The position numbers were made by a program, and so were the translations under genes. A stretch of 64,000 bases of DNA from Taxillus chinensis (taxonomy: Eukaryota; Streptophyta; Magnoliopsida; Santalales; Loranthaceae), in the NCBI GenBank assembly GCA_023512835.1, contig CM042089.1, positions 55,051,427 to 55,115,426 of the forward strand, given 5' to 3'. Of the stretch, positions 31,266 through 43,156 are shown one piece after another. Under the pieces are notes generated by a model. The model did not search any database. It was not told the DNA's origin and saw only the letters and a list, made by a program, of their open reading frames with translations. Numbering within the stretch: position 1 is the first letter of the stretch; every line of letters begins with the position of its first letter.

Positions 31266-34200
31266 GTAAGACCTGCAAAATTTTTAGCTATTTAAGTTCT
31301 TACTTAAGGAGTAATAATATAATAATAATAATAATGTTATTGTTAACAATAGTTAGAAAGGATATTTTAGATATTATCACGATAAAAATAAGCACCCAAT
31401 ATAGTCATTCAAATATCATGTGATAAGTAGCCATTATGAATAGTATCCGTCCGTTATGAATAGTATCCGTTTGGACTTCCATAAATAGGTATGAGCATGA
31501 GATTTTATTTATAAGAGAGTATAGAAGTAAGAAGAAGAATAATAAGAGTTATAGCATCAAGTTCTCAAGTACTGCCATCCGAGAATAGTGTACGCAATGA
31601 AGATTAATGAGCAATACGACTTGAAGTTACAAAGCTATGCTTTGCTATAGATGAGCTAAATGCTCGTGTCCAATGGCTGCAATATAATGCGACGAGACAC
31701 AGGGAGAAGTTTGAGGTTATTCATGCGACAACCACGACAATGTTAGCCGAAGGGTTGTGCGACTCTCTACCGCCAAGCACAACACGTCCTACGCACATAC
31801 GCTAATATAATTCAAGAAATTTTACGAAGGCCATAGAATATGATATTAATGTTTATGTTTAGGATTATAATATTTTATGCTATAATGTTATCTTACTTAA
31901 TGTTTATTGATTATGCAATTATATTATTATATCCGCGTAAATATTAAATACATTATAAAAAAAATAAAATAATTTCTTATATGTCATAAAAAGTTTAGAT
32001 GCTATATATTATGTCATTTAGTTTCTTAAGCCAAATTATTATGGGTAAGTAGGTATTACAAGCCTTAACTTTACCAAAAGTATAAAACATAGGTAAGGCC
32101 CAAAAATGTGAATGAGGCAGATTCTGGAGGTCCCATCAAAAATTCATAACTTGAATTATACAGATCCAATTGACATGAAACCAAATCCCATTTGTTCATT
32201 TATGACTTAGCTAAAACGTGTAGAAATTTCAGAATTTAATATGAAGCCAATCAATTCCAGAATTTAAAATATTACACATAGGTTCAGTATGAACGGGTAA
32301 ACATTTTAGTATGACTTTAAAATTCAATAACTTTTGTTATACATATTTAAAAATTATAAAATTGATACCCATTCTAGATATTTGAGTTAGTAATGCAATA
32401 CAATTGGCCATTTGTCAAAAACTACAAAATTAAAAACGTTATAATTGAATTAGTAGGGAGTACACCAATGTGGACTTTTGATGCCAAAGGAACCTTCTAG
32501 GTTTAAAAGTCTTAAAAATATTTTTTAATGGTAGGAGGAGATAACCACGTTTTTAATAAGAGATAATGTGAGGAAAATAAAGTATTATATATATTTTAAA
32601 TAATTTAATTTAATGCCAAAGTCAAATTCGTACACTATTTTTCACACTATTACACCTACCATCCTTGCCTATATAAGGAGTGTCTTGCCTCTCCTCTTAA
32701 GCACAAATCCCTCAAGCCACACCACGAAATTCCCTCTAAAAATACTCCCTTAAGCCCTCTTAACACCCTAAATACTCTACCCAAATCCTCTTTTGCTTTT
32801 GGTACTTACCAAGCGTCGAAGTTCTACGAAAGGTAATACTTAAGATTTTGAAATTTTGAAGTCGCTTCTTATTTATTATGTAGATCTATATGGTTGGTTT
32901 TACCACCTCATATATACTATATTCATGGTTGGTTTTACCACCTTACATATGTTATTTATATGATAGGTTGTACCACCTCGTATATACATACATGGTTGGC
33001 CTTGACACCTCATATACATACCGTGTAATTATTTTAAATTATAGTATTTTATCATAGCGTTGTCATTCTATAATTCAAGTGAAAAGATGAGAATATTAAC
33101 TTATATTTTTATTTTTATTTTTAAGGTTCTAGATAGCGGAAGATTGTAAGGAACGACTTCCAAAATGAATTCCCCCGGCAATCACCCTTCTTCTTCTGTA
33201 ACCCCAATTGTTAATGCTTCAACCCCACAGCTATCCCCATCCTTATCTCCTCCTGATATTCCCTTTAGACCCGTGTTTAATATCCCCTCATGGTTTAGGT
33301 GGAAGACACGTAGGAAAAATAAGCTTATCAAACGTCTTCTCTGTTCACCCAATAGAAGAAGTAAATCTTATTAAAAAACTTTAAAGCATATAACCTAGTT
33401 AGTGCACAACTCAAGGCTTACGATGCATGGGATCGAAATAGGAGATGGAACAACAATAGAAGTGGGAACCCAAATTAATATTCAACCCCACAAGCACGGT
33501 ATGCCTATTAAAAGATATAAGTTAAAGTATGATATATATATATATATAAAAGAGATATGTGTGATATTGAACTTTTCAAGCATTAATGCTAATTTAGTGT
33601 TGATATTTTTAAGGTTTAGAACGCGGAGAACGACAAGCGGATTGTAAGGGTTTTTCTCATCCCCTTTTTCTTTTTCATTATAATCTATATTTCATTATTA
33701 TTGTAAGGGACCTTTCTCTTCCTCTTTATCTTGTTTGGAATTATTATTGTAAGAGTTTTATGTTTCTTATTTTTCTAATTCCATTTTATTGTTGAGAAGA
33801 TTAGATTAGTCTCTTTTTAATCTCTCTCTTGGTAATCTATGCTATTGATTGGGGTAGATAACCATTTTGATATTCGTGGTTATCCTTGTTAACTTTGAAT
33901 GTTTTATTAATTCTATGTGATGCCTCATGTTATGTACGTTAAAGTTGTTATAACCTCTTATGTTTGGACAAAGTAAGTTTATAATGGGTGGTTCCAGAAA
34001 GACCTCTAATGCATTGGGTAAAGAACATCACTAGAGAGTGTCAATCCAGCTGATAATATGTTATGTTATGATACGGTATCTGGGTGGTTAACCTAGGTCA
34101 TGATGTTATGATACGGTGTCTAAACATAATCTTCCATGTTATGATTTTCTTGTGAAATGTTGATCATGTATGCAAATGTTATATGGTATTTCCTATGTTC

Positions 34201-34345
34201 GATATCTTCATGATTTTTCCTTACCCACTTATTTTAGCATAGATTACCAAGAGAGACTAATCTAATCTAATCTAACCATTGATTGGGGTAGATAACCATT
34301 TTGGTAATCTATGTTATATGGTATTTCCTATGTTCGATATCTTCT
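31266..34345 (+). other. Unresolved LTR-like AT-rich stretch
   Basis: Starts TGTAAGACCTGC directly after the truncated integrase, like a Ty3 LTR start, but I could not find a matching LTR end. It has TATA-like sequences near 31485 and a good one at 32671 (CCTATATAAGGAGTG), a possible leader with an AAG/GTAATA donor-like site near 32830, a small ORF, and several internal repeats (33803-34344). The right limit is set by the RNase H that begins at 34346. Confidence 0.45.
33165..33374 (+). CDS. Small ORF of unknown function downstream of a TATA box
   Basis: 69 residues, MNSPGNHPSSSVTPIV at the start, Pro/Ser-rich N-terminal half, then FNIPSWFRWKTRRKNKLIKR and a basic end. I do not recognise it. 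It lies about 490 bases downstream of the TATA box at 32671, with an intron-like interval (donor-like near 32830, acceptor-like TTTTTAAG near 33124) in between. It may be a remnant of a gene or of a retroelement leader, or chance. No signal peptide or membrane segment is visible. Confidence 0.2.
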   Translation: MNSPGNHPSSSVTPIVNASTPQLSPSLSPPDIPFRPVFNIPSWFRWKTRRKNKLIKRLLCSPNRRSKSY

Positions 34346-36036
34346 TAGCGAGACCTGAACCTTAGGCAGAGGTGGTGGGTGGAGTACTTGCAGCAGTTTC
34401 AGTTCAATATGTTGTATACCCCTGACAAGGGTAATGTAGTGGAAGATGCTCTAAGTAGGAAGAGCAGGGCCATGGTGGCCCATTGTGCCATTAAGGAATG
34501 AGAGATGATGGGTCGGTTAGCGGAATGAGGTTACGAGATGGTAACCGGTGATGAGCGAGGGATGCTCGGTGTTGTTGTACCAATCCTAGAGTTGCGAAGA
34601 CCGGATCATAGAGGATCAATTAAGGGATGTTGACTGTGAGGTCATCAGGGACAGGATTCAGACAGGGCAGGCATCTTTTGATTGGACTGAGGATGCAGAG
34701 CATGTACTGCAGTATAAGGGTAGAATGATAGTTCCCACTTCTCTTCAGGAGGAGGTTTTTTGGGAATTTCACCCGTCACGGTTAGCTATACATCCTGGTG
34801 GGACCAAGATGTAGCATGCCGTGAGGAGGCAGTATTGGTGGCCAGACCTAAAGAAGGCCGTTGCTGATTTTGTGAGGAGGTCTTTGACCTGTCAGCAGGT
34901 AAAGGCAGAGCACCTGAGATCAGCTGGTGCGTTGTAGTCATTGCCAGTGCCAAAGTGGAAATGGGACCATGTAACCATGGATTTTGTCACCGGACTTCCT
35001 CGTTCTAGGGGACACGACACTATATGGGTTATTGTGGATCGATTGACCAAATCGGCGCATTTTATTCCGATTCGAGAGACAGACCCAGTGAGGACTTTGG
35101 GACAGAGGTATCTTGATGTGATTGTGCGGTTGCATGGAGTCCCATTGTCTATTGTATCTGATCGGGATGCTAGGTTCACCTCTCAGTTTTGGAGACAATT
35201 GCAGCAAGGGATAGGTACCAGGCTGAACCTGAGTATTGCTTTTCATCCGCAGACGGATGGTCAGTCGGAGTGGACGATTCAGACGCTTGAGGACATGTTG
35301 CGTGCCTGTGTCCTAGATTTTGGAGGTTATTGGGAGATTCACCTTCCTTTGGTGGAGTTCTCTTACAACGATTATCAGGCCACGATTGGGATGGCTCCGT
35401 ATGAGGCGCTATATCGGCGGCCTTGTAGGTCACCTTTGTGTTGGGTGTAGACGGGAGAGACAACGGTTCTCGATCCCGATATGGTTCAAGAGACCACGAG
35501 AGATAGTGCGATTGATTTGACGGCGTATGTTGACGGCGCGAGTAGTAGCGAGAAGTCCTACGTGGATCAGAGGCGTCGACCTTTGCAGTTTGAGGTGGGT
35601 GATCACGTATTTTTGCGGGTTTCGCCGCGTCAAGGGTATCGGAGGTTTTGGTGTGGATCCAAACTCTCCCCTCGTTTTGTGGGGCCGTTTGAGATTATTG
35701 CCACCGTAGGTGCAGTGGCTTACCAATTAGCTTTGCCACCGGAGTTGGTGCGAGTACATGATGTGTTCCATGTGTCTGAGTTAAGGCGGTATCACCCAGA
35801 TCCTTCTCATGTGTTGGACTATTGTGAGATAGACTTGGCTGATGATGGTGCCGTTGTTGAGATGTCGGCATAGATTTTGGACAAGCGGGAGCAGGTCTTG
35901 CGAGGCAAGACGATCCCACTAGTCCGGATTTATGGAGACAACGAGGCATGGAGGAGCAGACTTGGGAGAAAGAGAGCTAGATGCGGGTTCTTCATCCTGG
36001 GCTATTCAAGGATGATGAGTTCTAAGGTGGGGAGGA
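34346..36036 (+). pseudogene. Chromovirus (Tekay-like) RNase H end and integrase
   Basis: RNase H tail: LRQRWWVEYLQQFQFNMLY and VVEDALSRKSRA (34350-34470). Integrase: broken zinc finger region with CREEAVLVARP and RRQYWWPDLKKAV in alternate frames, then [19 protein letters not shown] (first catalytic Asp), [33 protein letters not shown] (second Asp), [16 protein letters not shown], where the catalytic Glu region is intact (SEW for usual SER). The C-terminal part has [65 protein letters not shown] and KTIPLVRI. Stops and shifts at 34500-34930, 35450 and 35873. Same clade as 30305-31264 but a different copy. Confidence 0.87.
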
Positions 36037-36205
36037 TGTGAGGACCTTCCCCCGAGGTATGAGTTATGTTTTATGCATTTGTTTTGCATATGTTTTGTAT
36101 GTGGTTCTACCAGAGTTGCATCGCACATGTGTGGTTGGTGATCATGTTGATGATCATGTGTTTGTGTCTTGTTGTTGTACAATGCTTGAGCTTGAATTTT
36201 GCTAT
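36022..36205 (+). other. PPT-like tract and start of a Ty3 3' LTR
   Basis: TCTAAGGTGGGGAGGA followed by TGTGAGGACCTTCCC at about 36038. It reads as the 3' end of the chromovirus, cut after about 170 bases of LTR by the SIRE solo LTR. A second PPT follows at 37594-37609. Confidence 0.6.
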
Positions 36206-37549
36206 TGTTGGATTAAACCTAGAATTTGGATGATGCGGATCAAACCTAATGTAATTTTATTTTAGTTGTTTCATGTTTATTTTAAGTCTGTGTAGAAGAT
36301 AAAACTGTTATCCGGACCTACTCCTGTAAGAGTAAAGCAAAGGACAGGATATATAATCCTGATCCGGGTCATCATAAGTGTCGTCAAACACTTGGTAAAT
36401 AACCAAGTCTTCATCCGGAGTAAGGACTCTCTCGTACGAACTAATCACTTGTAAAAAGGACTAAGGAATCCGCGTTATTATTGTTGATTGGACTAAGTCA
36501 TTTTATGTGGAATGAGAATCTGAGTCTACGCCTCATACGGAGTAAGAGAGATTTATTGCAGAGAAAGAATTAAGTCTTTCACTCCAGTTGTCTAAGGAAA
36601 AGAAGATACGGACTATGGAATCCGAGTCTTTCATTCGAGCGGAGTAAGAAATGACTGATGCGGAGTAAGGATGACTGATGCGGAGTAAGGACATCTGATG
36701 CGGAATAAGAAATCCGAATCATTACTCAAGCGGAGTAAGGAACTCACGCGGAGTAAGGAAGCGCTGATGCGGAATAAGGATTCCGCATATCTACCTTATA
36801 CGGAGTAAGGAAGCACGACACGGAATAAGGATTTCAAGACCTCATGTACACGGAGTAAGCAATAACTAATATGGAGTAAGGATCCGAACCTCATTGATAC
36901 GGAGTAAGGAAATCTACACCGGACTAAAAGGACGCTACTTCAACTTATCAATATCGCATTTATGATATCAGCTCGCTGTGTTCCTATGTAAGACAAACTC
37001 ATTGAAGATCTAAACTGTCTTACACGTGGACCACTCGGAGATGTGGATGCAGTCCCAAATGCAATTGGAATCAAGCGAAGTAATTTAATTCACTTATGCT
37101 TCCAATATTTCGAGCTCCACATTCGAAATAGTTATAGCAGAAGCATTTTCCGAGAAGAACTTAATGTTTACACAGTGCTCAGAAATTAGAGTTCCAAGCT
37201 AGATTCCTAGGATGTCTATATATATATATATATAGCGTTGTACATTGAAAAAAAGGAGCGTACACATACGAAGGAAAACTAATACGCGCGTGAGCAAAGT
37301 TATTGTACAAGAGCTTATAGAGATTATTAATGCCAGTGTGTGTAATTGTAAAGCCGAGTGCTAGTGTAATCAGCTAATTACTGCTTATTTTGTTGTAATT
37401 ATCATCTGATAATAAAGCAAAATACTTCCACTATCTGGTTATCTTTCGCACTGATTTTATATCCTTTAACCAGATTGTGTTACACCTGTGAGGAAAGAGT
37501 TTTCGATTTTAGCCTATTCACCCCCTCTCTAGGATACCAGGGACCAACA
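36206..37549 (+). mobile_element. SIRE-type copia solo LTR with GCTAT target duplication
   Basis: Starts TGTTGGATTAAACC and ends GGGACCAACA; GCTAT flanks at 36201-36205 and 37550-37554. 1344 bases. It is the most complete copy of this LTR in the window. It has a TATA-like run (37213-37232), AATAAAGC near 37411, and the typical end CTATTCACCCCC. Confidence 0.93.
36440..36915 (+). repeat. Degenerate CGGAGTAAGGA array in the SIRE LTR
   Basis: About a dozen degenerate units of 20-45 bases containing CGGAGTAAGGA or CGGAATAAGGA. Related arrays in the other SIRE LTR copies are at 58860-59400 and 60715-61215 with different unit numbers. They lie in U3. Confidence 0.8.
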
Positions 37550-37554
37550 GCTAT

Positions 37555-37609
37555 GTCCTTTGGGCATGTGTTTTATTTTCGAGGACGAAGAGTCCTAAGG
37601 TGGGGAGGA
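37555..37609 (+). other. Ty3 3' tail with polypurine tract
   Basis: TTTTCGAGGACGAAGAGTCC then TAAGGTGGGGAGGA immediately before the LTR at 37610. Same form as 25321-25351. Confidence 0.8.
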
Positions 37610-40021
37610 TGTAAAGACTCGTATTTGGGTAGTGTTGAGAGATAGCCATTCTATGGGAATGCAACTATCTAGACGGTAGTGTAGCTGTTGACGTGAGCAT
37701 TTTGACAGTACTTGGGCCCGATTCCGGGTCAGGGCCCCGAGTGGCCTGATTATTGACTTTTCGGGGTTTATCGGTTGACATTGCTTTTGAGCGATCATTT
37801 AAGTGTGATACTATCTGAATAGTATTGTGCTCGTCATTTTGAGCGTTTTGACTGTAATTTGACTCAATTTGGAGTTCGGGACCTTGGAGTTCAATTAGTG
37901 GTCAATGATTGGTAGAAATATAAATAGAATGAAAAGTAAGAGCATTCATTTTACGCTATCACATTTGTGTGTTTGAGAGAGAGAGAGAGAGAGAGAGAGC
38001 TTGGAAGCTTGAAGCCTTGGCGATTTGGGGTGATTTGGATTCGTGGAGCTCAAAGAATCACTCCAGGTAGGTGTCCTTGACTTCTTATCTTGATTTTGTC
38101 TTTGGTATGCATGAATTTGTCATGATTTATGGAATTTAGCATGAACCCTAGGTTTTGGGGAAAACCCAATTTTGGGTTAGATCTAATGGTTTAACATAAG
38201 ATATGTGGTTAAGAACTTATTTATATCAGTTTTGATATGTGTTTCTATAATCTGGGTTGTTTAACTGCACATTCCATGAGGGTTCAGAAGTCAACCATGA
38301 AAAGCTAAATTTAGATCTAGATTTCTGGAGATCTGTAATTATGCGCGTATTTCTGTTGTTACTGTGCGATTTAGAGGCATTCAGGACGCGTTTTGAGATA
38401 GATATTATAGTCTGTTGCGTAAAAAGTGTGTTTGGGAGTGTTTGGGGGTCGCTAGGTTGATTCCAGACGAAGAACAGGCAAAAACGATGATGAACAGTAC
38501 CCTGGGCGAACTATTGGCCTGAAAGGACGAAGATCCGAAGATTTGGGTCGTAGTGTCGAAGGTTCGTAAACCCGTAGTCGTAGGGTCGAAGATCCGAAGG
38601 TCGAAGGTCAAAGGTCGTAGCGTCAAGTCTTCGAGGCCGCATTTCCGCAGCTACGGGTCGCAGTTCCGTAGCTACGAGTCGCAGTCCTGAAGCTACAAGT
38701 CAGGCAGTTCTGCAGCTTCGAGCCAGTGCAACTGTAACTGGACTAGACCATTTACATTGTAAACCATTATGCCTCTCCACATTTAACTTAAGTTACAATG
38801 TAAATAACAAAATACCCCTCATTTGGATTCAAAGAAAAATACTAGAAAATTAAATTCACACTCCTTCAAAATGTGAAAATTGGGATTTAGTGTAAAATCT
38901 CGGAAAAATCTAGTTTTTTGTAGAGGTGAATTTTTGGAAAGTGGTGTTAGACATCTCAGAAAAATCCTCAAAAATCAGATTATGTTAGTTATGATATGGA
39001 CACCCAATGCCGGGACTTTTTATTTCAAGAAAACAACTCTTATGGGTATCTCCTTCCTTGGTCAAGGAGTGATGATCAATTTGTGAAGATTGGCTTCAGT
39101 TATAAAGGGAGTATGGTGAACCTGAATGCCATACTGGTGTTGGTATGTTGGTTTGAGGAATTAAGGCTTGGGCTCTATGACTTGTTGGGTTCTCACCGTG
39201 AAGCACAGATGATGCTATGTGGTTGACGGGGCAAGCATATGTGTCGATTCTAGGCCTGTGTGGCACTGTGGCCTGGCAAATTGCACTATGGCTGTAGAAG
39301 GCATATGCGCCGATGGCAGGCTTGTGTGGCACTGTGTCCGGGCATATAGCGCCGTGGTAGGGCTGAGTGCCCTGAGCTGGAATCCTGTTGAGGATCATGT
39401 TGAGCCGTTGAGCTCGTGGAGCTTAGGCTAAGTGCCCTGAGTTGGGATCCTGTTGAGGATCGTGGACAAGCTGTCTTGTGTGGGCAGGCCAAGTCCTGAT
39501 GTTTGTTTGCAAGCTGAGTCCTAATGGTTGTGCACACTAGACAGTACATGAGTACACATAGCATGTAGTATAAACTTGTATGTTTGCATGATGTGGAGTA
39601 TTGGGGTCACCTACTGAGCTTGTCGCTCACCCCTACTTGTTGTTTGCCTTTTTCAGGTGTGACCTGAGACTAGTGGAGGACTTTCTTCCAGGAGGACGTG
39701 CCCACTACTCTGGTGTATGATACAGTATTGTATTCTGTATTGTTTTGTGTGATATCCTGGACATAGGTCCGTGGACAGTTATATTTACATACTGTCTGTG
39801 ATGTGATGTTTATATGACTATTTGACTTATTGTATGCATGATGATATAGGGAAAAGTACAAGATTACCCTTGATGTATGACTGTACAGGGTTGCATGATT
39901 GAGATAGCACCCGCGGTGTAGTCTCTATTGGTGCTAGTCACTAACCCCTTGACCTTTCGGGTGCGGGCAAGGGCAAGTCATGTTCCTGGTTCTGGGTTCC
40001 CTAGAATTTGGGGGCGTGATA
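37610..40021 (+). repeat. Ty3 LTR (family shared with 55388-57718), probably a 3' LTR
   Basis: TGTAAAGACTCG...GGGGGCGTGATA, 2412 bases. A PPT precedes it and no PBS follows; flanks (GAGGA and AGTCA) do not match, so it is a 3' LTR or a recombinant. TATA box ATATAAATAG near 37919, GA microsatellite 37976-38000, TCGAAG/TCGTAG low-complexity stretch 38520-38710, CTCACCCCTAC box near 39630. Confidence 0.85.
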
Positions 40022-40804
40022 AGTCAAGCCTCAACCTTTGGAAGTTTCCAGATCACATCACTCATCACACCACACGAAGCTCAGAAAACTGGGGCAATAC
40101 TGTAGGTGGATAGGAAGAATATCAATCCAGATTTCCATGACAATCCTATGCAGACCACTGTTGTGACTCGAATTAACATGAAAGGGAAGGGTGGCATAAA
40201 TGATGAGAAGATGGAGAGACACCCGAAGGAGGTCAGGACTACTAGAGTGACCAAATGTGTTCAGAAATCTGAGCATTCTAAGAATGTGAAGAAATCTAAT
40301 ATAAATGTCATTTCTACAAGTGTACGGGTGCCCCTCAAGAAACGAGGAAAACCTGTGAAGTCAACCATCAATGCCAAGCTTGTTCTAAAGAAGATCCTAG
40401 ATGTACAGAAGCTAAGCAACACCAAGTTTTAGGGTCACCGCTACTACGTGCGGTATGGGGTCACATGGCAAGATTCTATTGGTGGAGGTATCCAGGTACA
40501 AGCTTCTAGAATAGAGATGAAGACATCTAGAAGGAGCTTGTATCCCACGAAGAGAAAGAAACCAGTTAGAAGTTTCTGCATTTACTATCAAAAACAAGGA
40601 CATGATGAGACTTCTTGCTGGTGGAAACCGAAGCCCATTATCACGAGCAACAAGTTTGTTGTCCTTGCAGACTTGGAAGTTTGTGATAAGTGTGGTAGTG
40701 AACATCACAGTACAAGGAAAGTGGTTATTCCTGAGCAGAATAATAAGAAGAACACTGTGAACGTTCAAGGAAAGGAAAAGAGAAAGCATCTTAGAACACT
40801 GTGA
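40022..40804 (+). pseudogene. Copia-like gag remnant with degraded zinc knuckles
   Basis: Two basic open pieces. The first (40106-40432) is Lys-rich without a motif. The second (40448-40804) has SFCIYYQKQGHDETSCWWKP, which fits a CX2CX4HX4C knuckle with its second Cys replaced by Tyr, and CDKCGSEHHSTRK, a second metal-binding-like motif. It is placed before copia-type LTR sequence. I infer the nucleocapsid end of a copia gag; the host element is not otherwise present. Confidence 0.5.
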
Positions 40805-41064
40805 AAGTCCAAGTGGAGTCAATTTGTTTATATTGACATCCGCAGGAATATTCTCTTCACATCTGAGCACTATTGCCTTTTGAACATTTACTCTCTTCTT
40901 AGATTTGTTTGATAGCTAATAATTACTCATATTCCATATTGTCATTTTCTACATAAATACTCGCATCATAGTTGTCCATAGAAGATTCAGAAACCAGCTA
41001 ATAGTCTAAGCTTCCGCGAAGAGAGTTTATTCACCACCCCTCTAGACTCACTTTGGATCCAACA
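40805..41064 (+). repeat. Copia-type LTR end, plus orientation
   Basis: Ends TATTCACCACCCCTCTAG...GGATCCAACA, the same style of terminus as the SIRE LTRs (TATTCACCCCC...ACCAACA). Left limit uncertain. It forms the left arm of the inverted repeat. Confidence 0.6.
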
Positions 41065-41285
41065 CAAGGGTAAGGGTGTAGTATTACCAGAGACAAACCC
41101 AAGTTGATGTACTGTAGGTCCCAAAGTGAGTCTAGAGGGGGGGGGGGGGGTGAATAGACTCTCTTGGTGCGCGGAAGCTAGGCGTTAGCTGGTTTATACT
41201 ACTTCTATGGATAATTATGATGGAACTATTTATGGAGAAGATGACAATAGTAATTTGAGTGATAATGTGAGGTATAATGAACTAT
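40895..41285. repeat. Large inverted repeat: two LTR ends facing each other
   Basis: Left arm about 40895-41064, right arm 41113-about 41285, spacer 48 bases. Arms match around TCCATAGAAG, AACCAGCTAA, CTTCCGCG and GTGAGTCTAGAGG. The right arm holds 14 consecutive G at 41137-41150. Confidence 0.75.
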
Positions 41286-41950
41286 CAGACAAATTTGAGA
41301 CGGGAGTGAATGCTCTTTGCTAAACAGATCTCAGATGTAACAAGAATGAACTGTGATAGTTTGGATTGTGGGAAATAACACAGAGATGAAACTTGAGGAT
41401 AGTGCTGGATCTTCGATGAACAAGAGTATATGATGGATCACAACGTTTGATCTTGATCTTGGTTCAACACGGCGCACAACACTTAGAAGTTCTTTTTCTC
41501 TCTCTAAGTCTCTCTCTCTAGTGTTGGAACTCCTCTTTTGATTCTTCAAAAGATCTATATCTTCATGTGTGTAAGAATGCTTTTTCTTGTATTCTGTGTA
41601 TTCCACGGTTTCAAAGAAAGAGACTAACTCCACTTTTTTTTCCTAAGTGTGAGAGAGATATATATTTTAAGTTTAGATTGTTGTGCGCCTAGTTGTCCAT
41701 CCGACAGACTGACTTCCTGCCACTGGATATGCGGGATGTCAAGGGATGGGTTGATCTACTTTGATTTGCAGATATGTTGCCCATGCTGCGCAGTTGCATA
41801 CCCATACTTGCGCAGTCGATCTTGGCCGTTCATCCGTGGAAAGTGGTTAATCGCAATTAATGCGACATTAATTACACTCCACCTGCTCGAGACGGCGCAG
41901 GCTTACTGTACAAACCCTAGATGAAGCTATCACTAAGTGAATATGCTTAG
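41113..41950 (-). repeat. Copia-type LTR, minus orientation
   Basis: On plus starts TGTAGGTCCCAAAGTGAG. Beyond the inverted repeat it continues with a CT-rich leader (41488-41522) and a TATATATTT run near 41660. I could not define the outer end. Confidence 0.5.
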
Positions 41951-43156
41951 GGTTTTAAGTATGCCTTGATGGTGGGTGCCTTGTAGGTTTGATGACTCGA
42001 AGGTTTCAGTTAGAGCCTGTTGAAGTTGCGGACGTTTACTTCAAGCTTTACAGTGTTGATATATGCGAGTCTATGACTCACATATCTTCAAGTCTCCGAG
42101 GCTAGAGTTCGAGTTAGATTAAGTCTGTTGTGTCACTCTATTAACTGTAAGTCTGTGACTCTGCGAGTCTATGACTCTACGAGTTTGCAACTATCCTAAT
42201 GGCTCTTAGAGTGATTTCTTCGAAGTGCGCCTAATCTTCCCGTGGTTACAGCTGCGAGTCTATGACCCTAGCTCTGTGGGTCTACGACCTTCGGGTTTCT
42301 CAGCTTATTTACTTGACTAAGAGGCTCTTTGACTTTGCGAGTCTTCGACCTTGAAAACCTTCAACTCTACGAGTATTAGACTTTATATTTCTTCCCTAGC
42401 CTTTCGCATTTACTCATGTACTGAGTTTCTGTATTCTATGACTCTTCAACTCTACTGCTACGACCCTTCAACTATAACGCTCAGCCTTCCAGATCTCCGA
42501 GTCTGTGATGTCTGACAATTTCTTTAGATTAACAGTATCTATTTCTATGACCCTTGAGTCTACGACTCTACGGCCCTTGAGTTACGGTTACACAATTTCT
42601 TTAGATTAACAATAATCTATTTCTATGACCCTTGAGTCTACGACTCTACGGCCCTTGAGTTACGATTACACTTGTGTTTGCCAATCATTATTGCTTCAAC
42701 CTTCGACCTACGAGTCTGCGAGTTCTATTGACTAAACAAGGTGTTCTAAGGCTTAGACCCTTGAGTCTAGGAGTCTAGCAGCACTTTAAGTTCTGTTAAG
42801 CGACTTGAGCACTCTAGGGACTCTACAGTTCTATAGGCTTCGAGTCTTCGAGTTATTTAAAGTTAGTTACTGTTCTTTAGAATTCTTCGACTCTACGAGT
42901 CTCTGAATTTATAGTTACTTGCAGTAACCCTTTCTTTTCCGCACTACGACTCTACAACCTTCGACCCTTGGATCTACGAGTCGCAATGTGTTCTGTCATA
43001 TTGTTACTTTGAGTCTCCAGACCCTACGAGTCTTTGAGCCTCTCGCCAATATGTTTTGTGACAGGTTTATTTCTACGAACTTTGACTCTTCGACCCTACG
43101 ACCTTCGGATCTTCAAGTCTCCAGACTTAGAATGTATTTTGGCAGCTTCATCAAAT
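41951..43156. repeat. GAGTC/GACTC-rich low-complexity region
   Basis: Dozens of degenerate words such as CGAGTCTATGACTC and CCTTGAGTCTACGACTC, about every 15-40 bases. A direct tandem duplication of about 77 bases starts at CAATTTCTTTAGATTAAC (about 42516 and 42593). No gene seen. It lies directly before copia gag. Confidence 0.7.

Noticed and set aside
36440..36915. CRISPR-like repeat array
   Set aside because: Units and spacers are degenerate and irregular, in a plant retrotransposon LTR; no cas genes.
38996..39226. A 76-residue frame also present at 56789-57016
   Set aside because: The two frames are similar only because the two LTRs are similar throughout; no motif, and LTR position argues against a protein.
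40106..40804. Host zinc-finger gene
   Set aside because: The Cys/His motifs are retroviral-knuckle-like, degraded, and the region lies between LTR sequences.
41137..41150. Run of 14 G as a G-quadruplex or regulatory signal
   Set aside because: It is an expanded version of the CCCCC run at the copia LTR end and may be a sequencing or assembly artefact.
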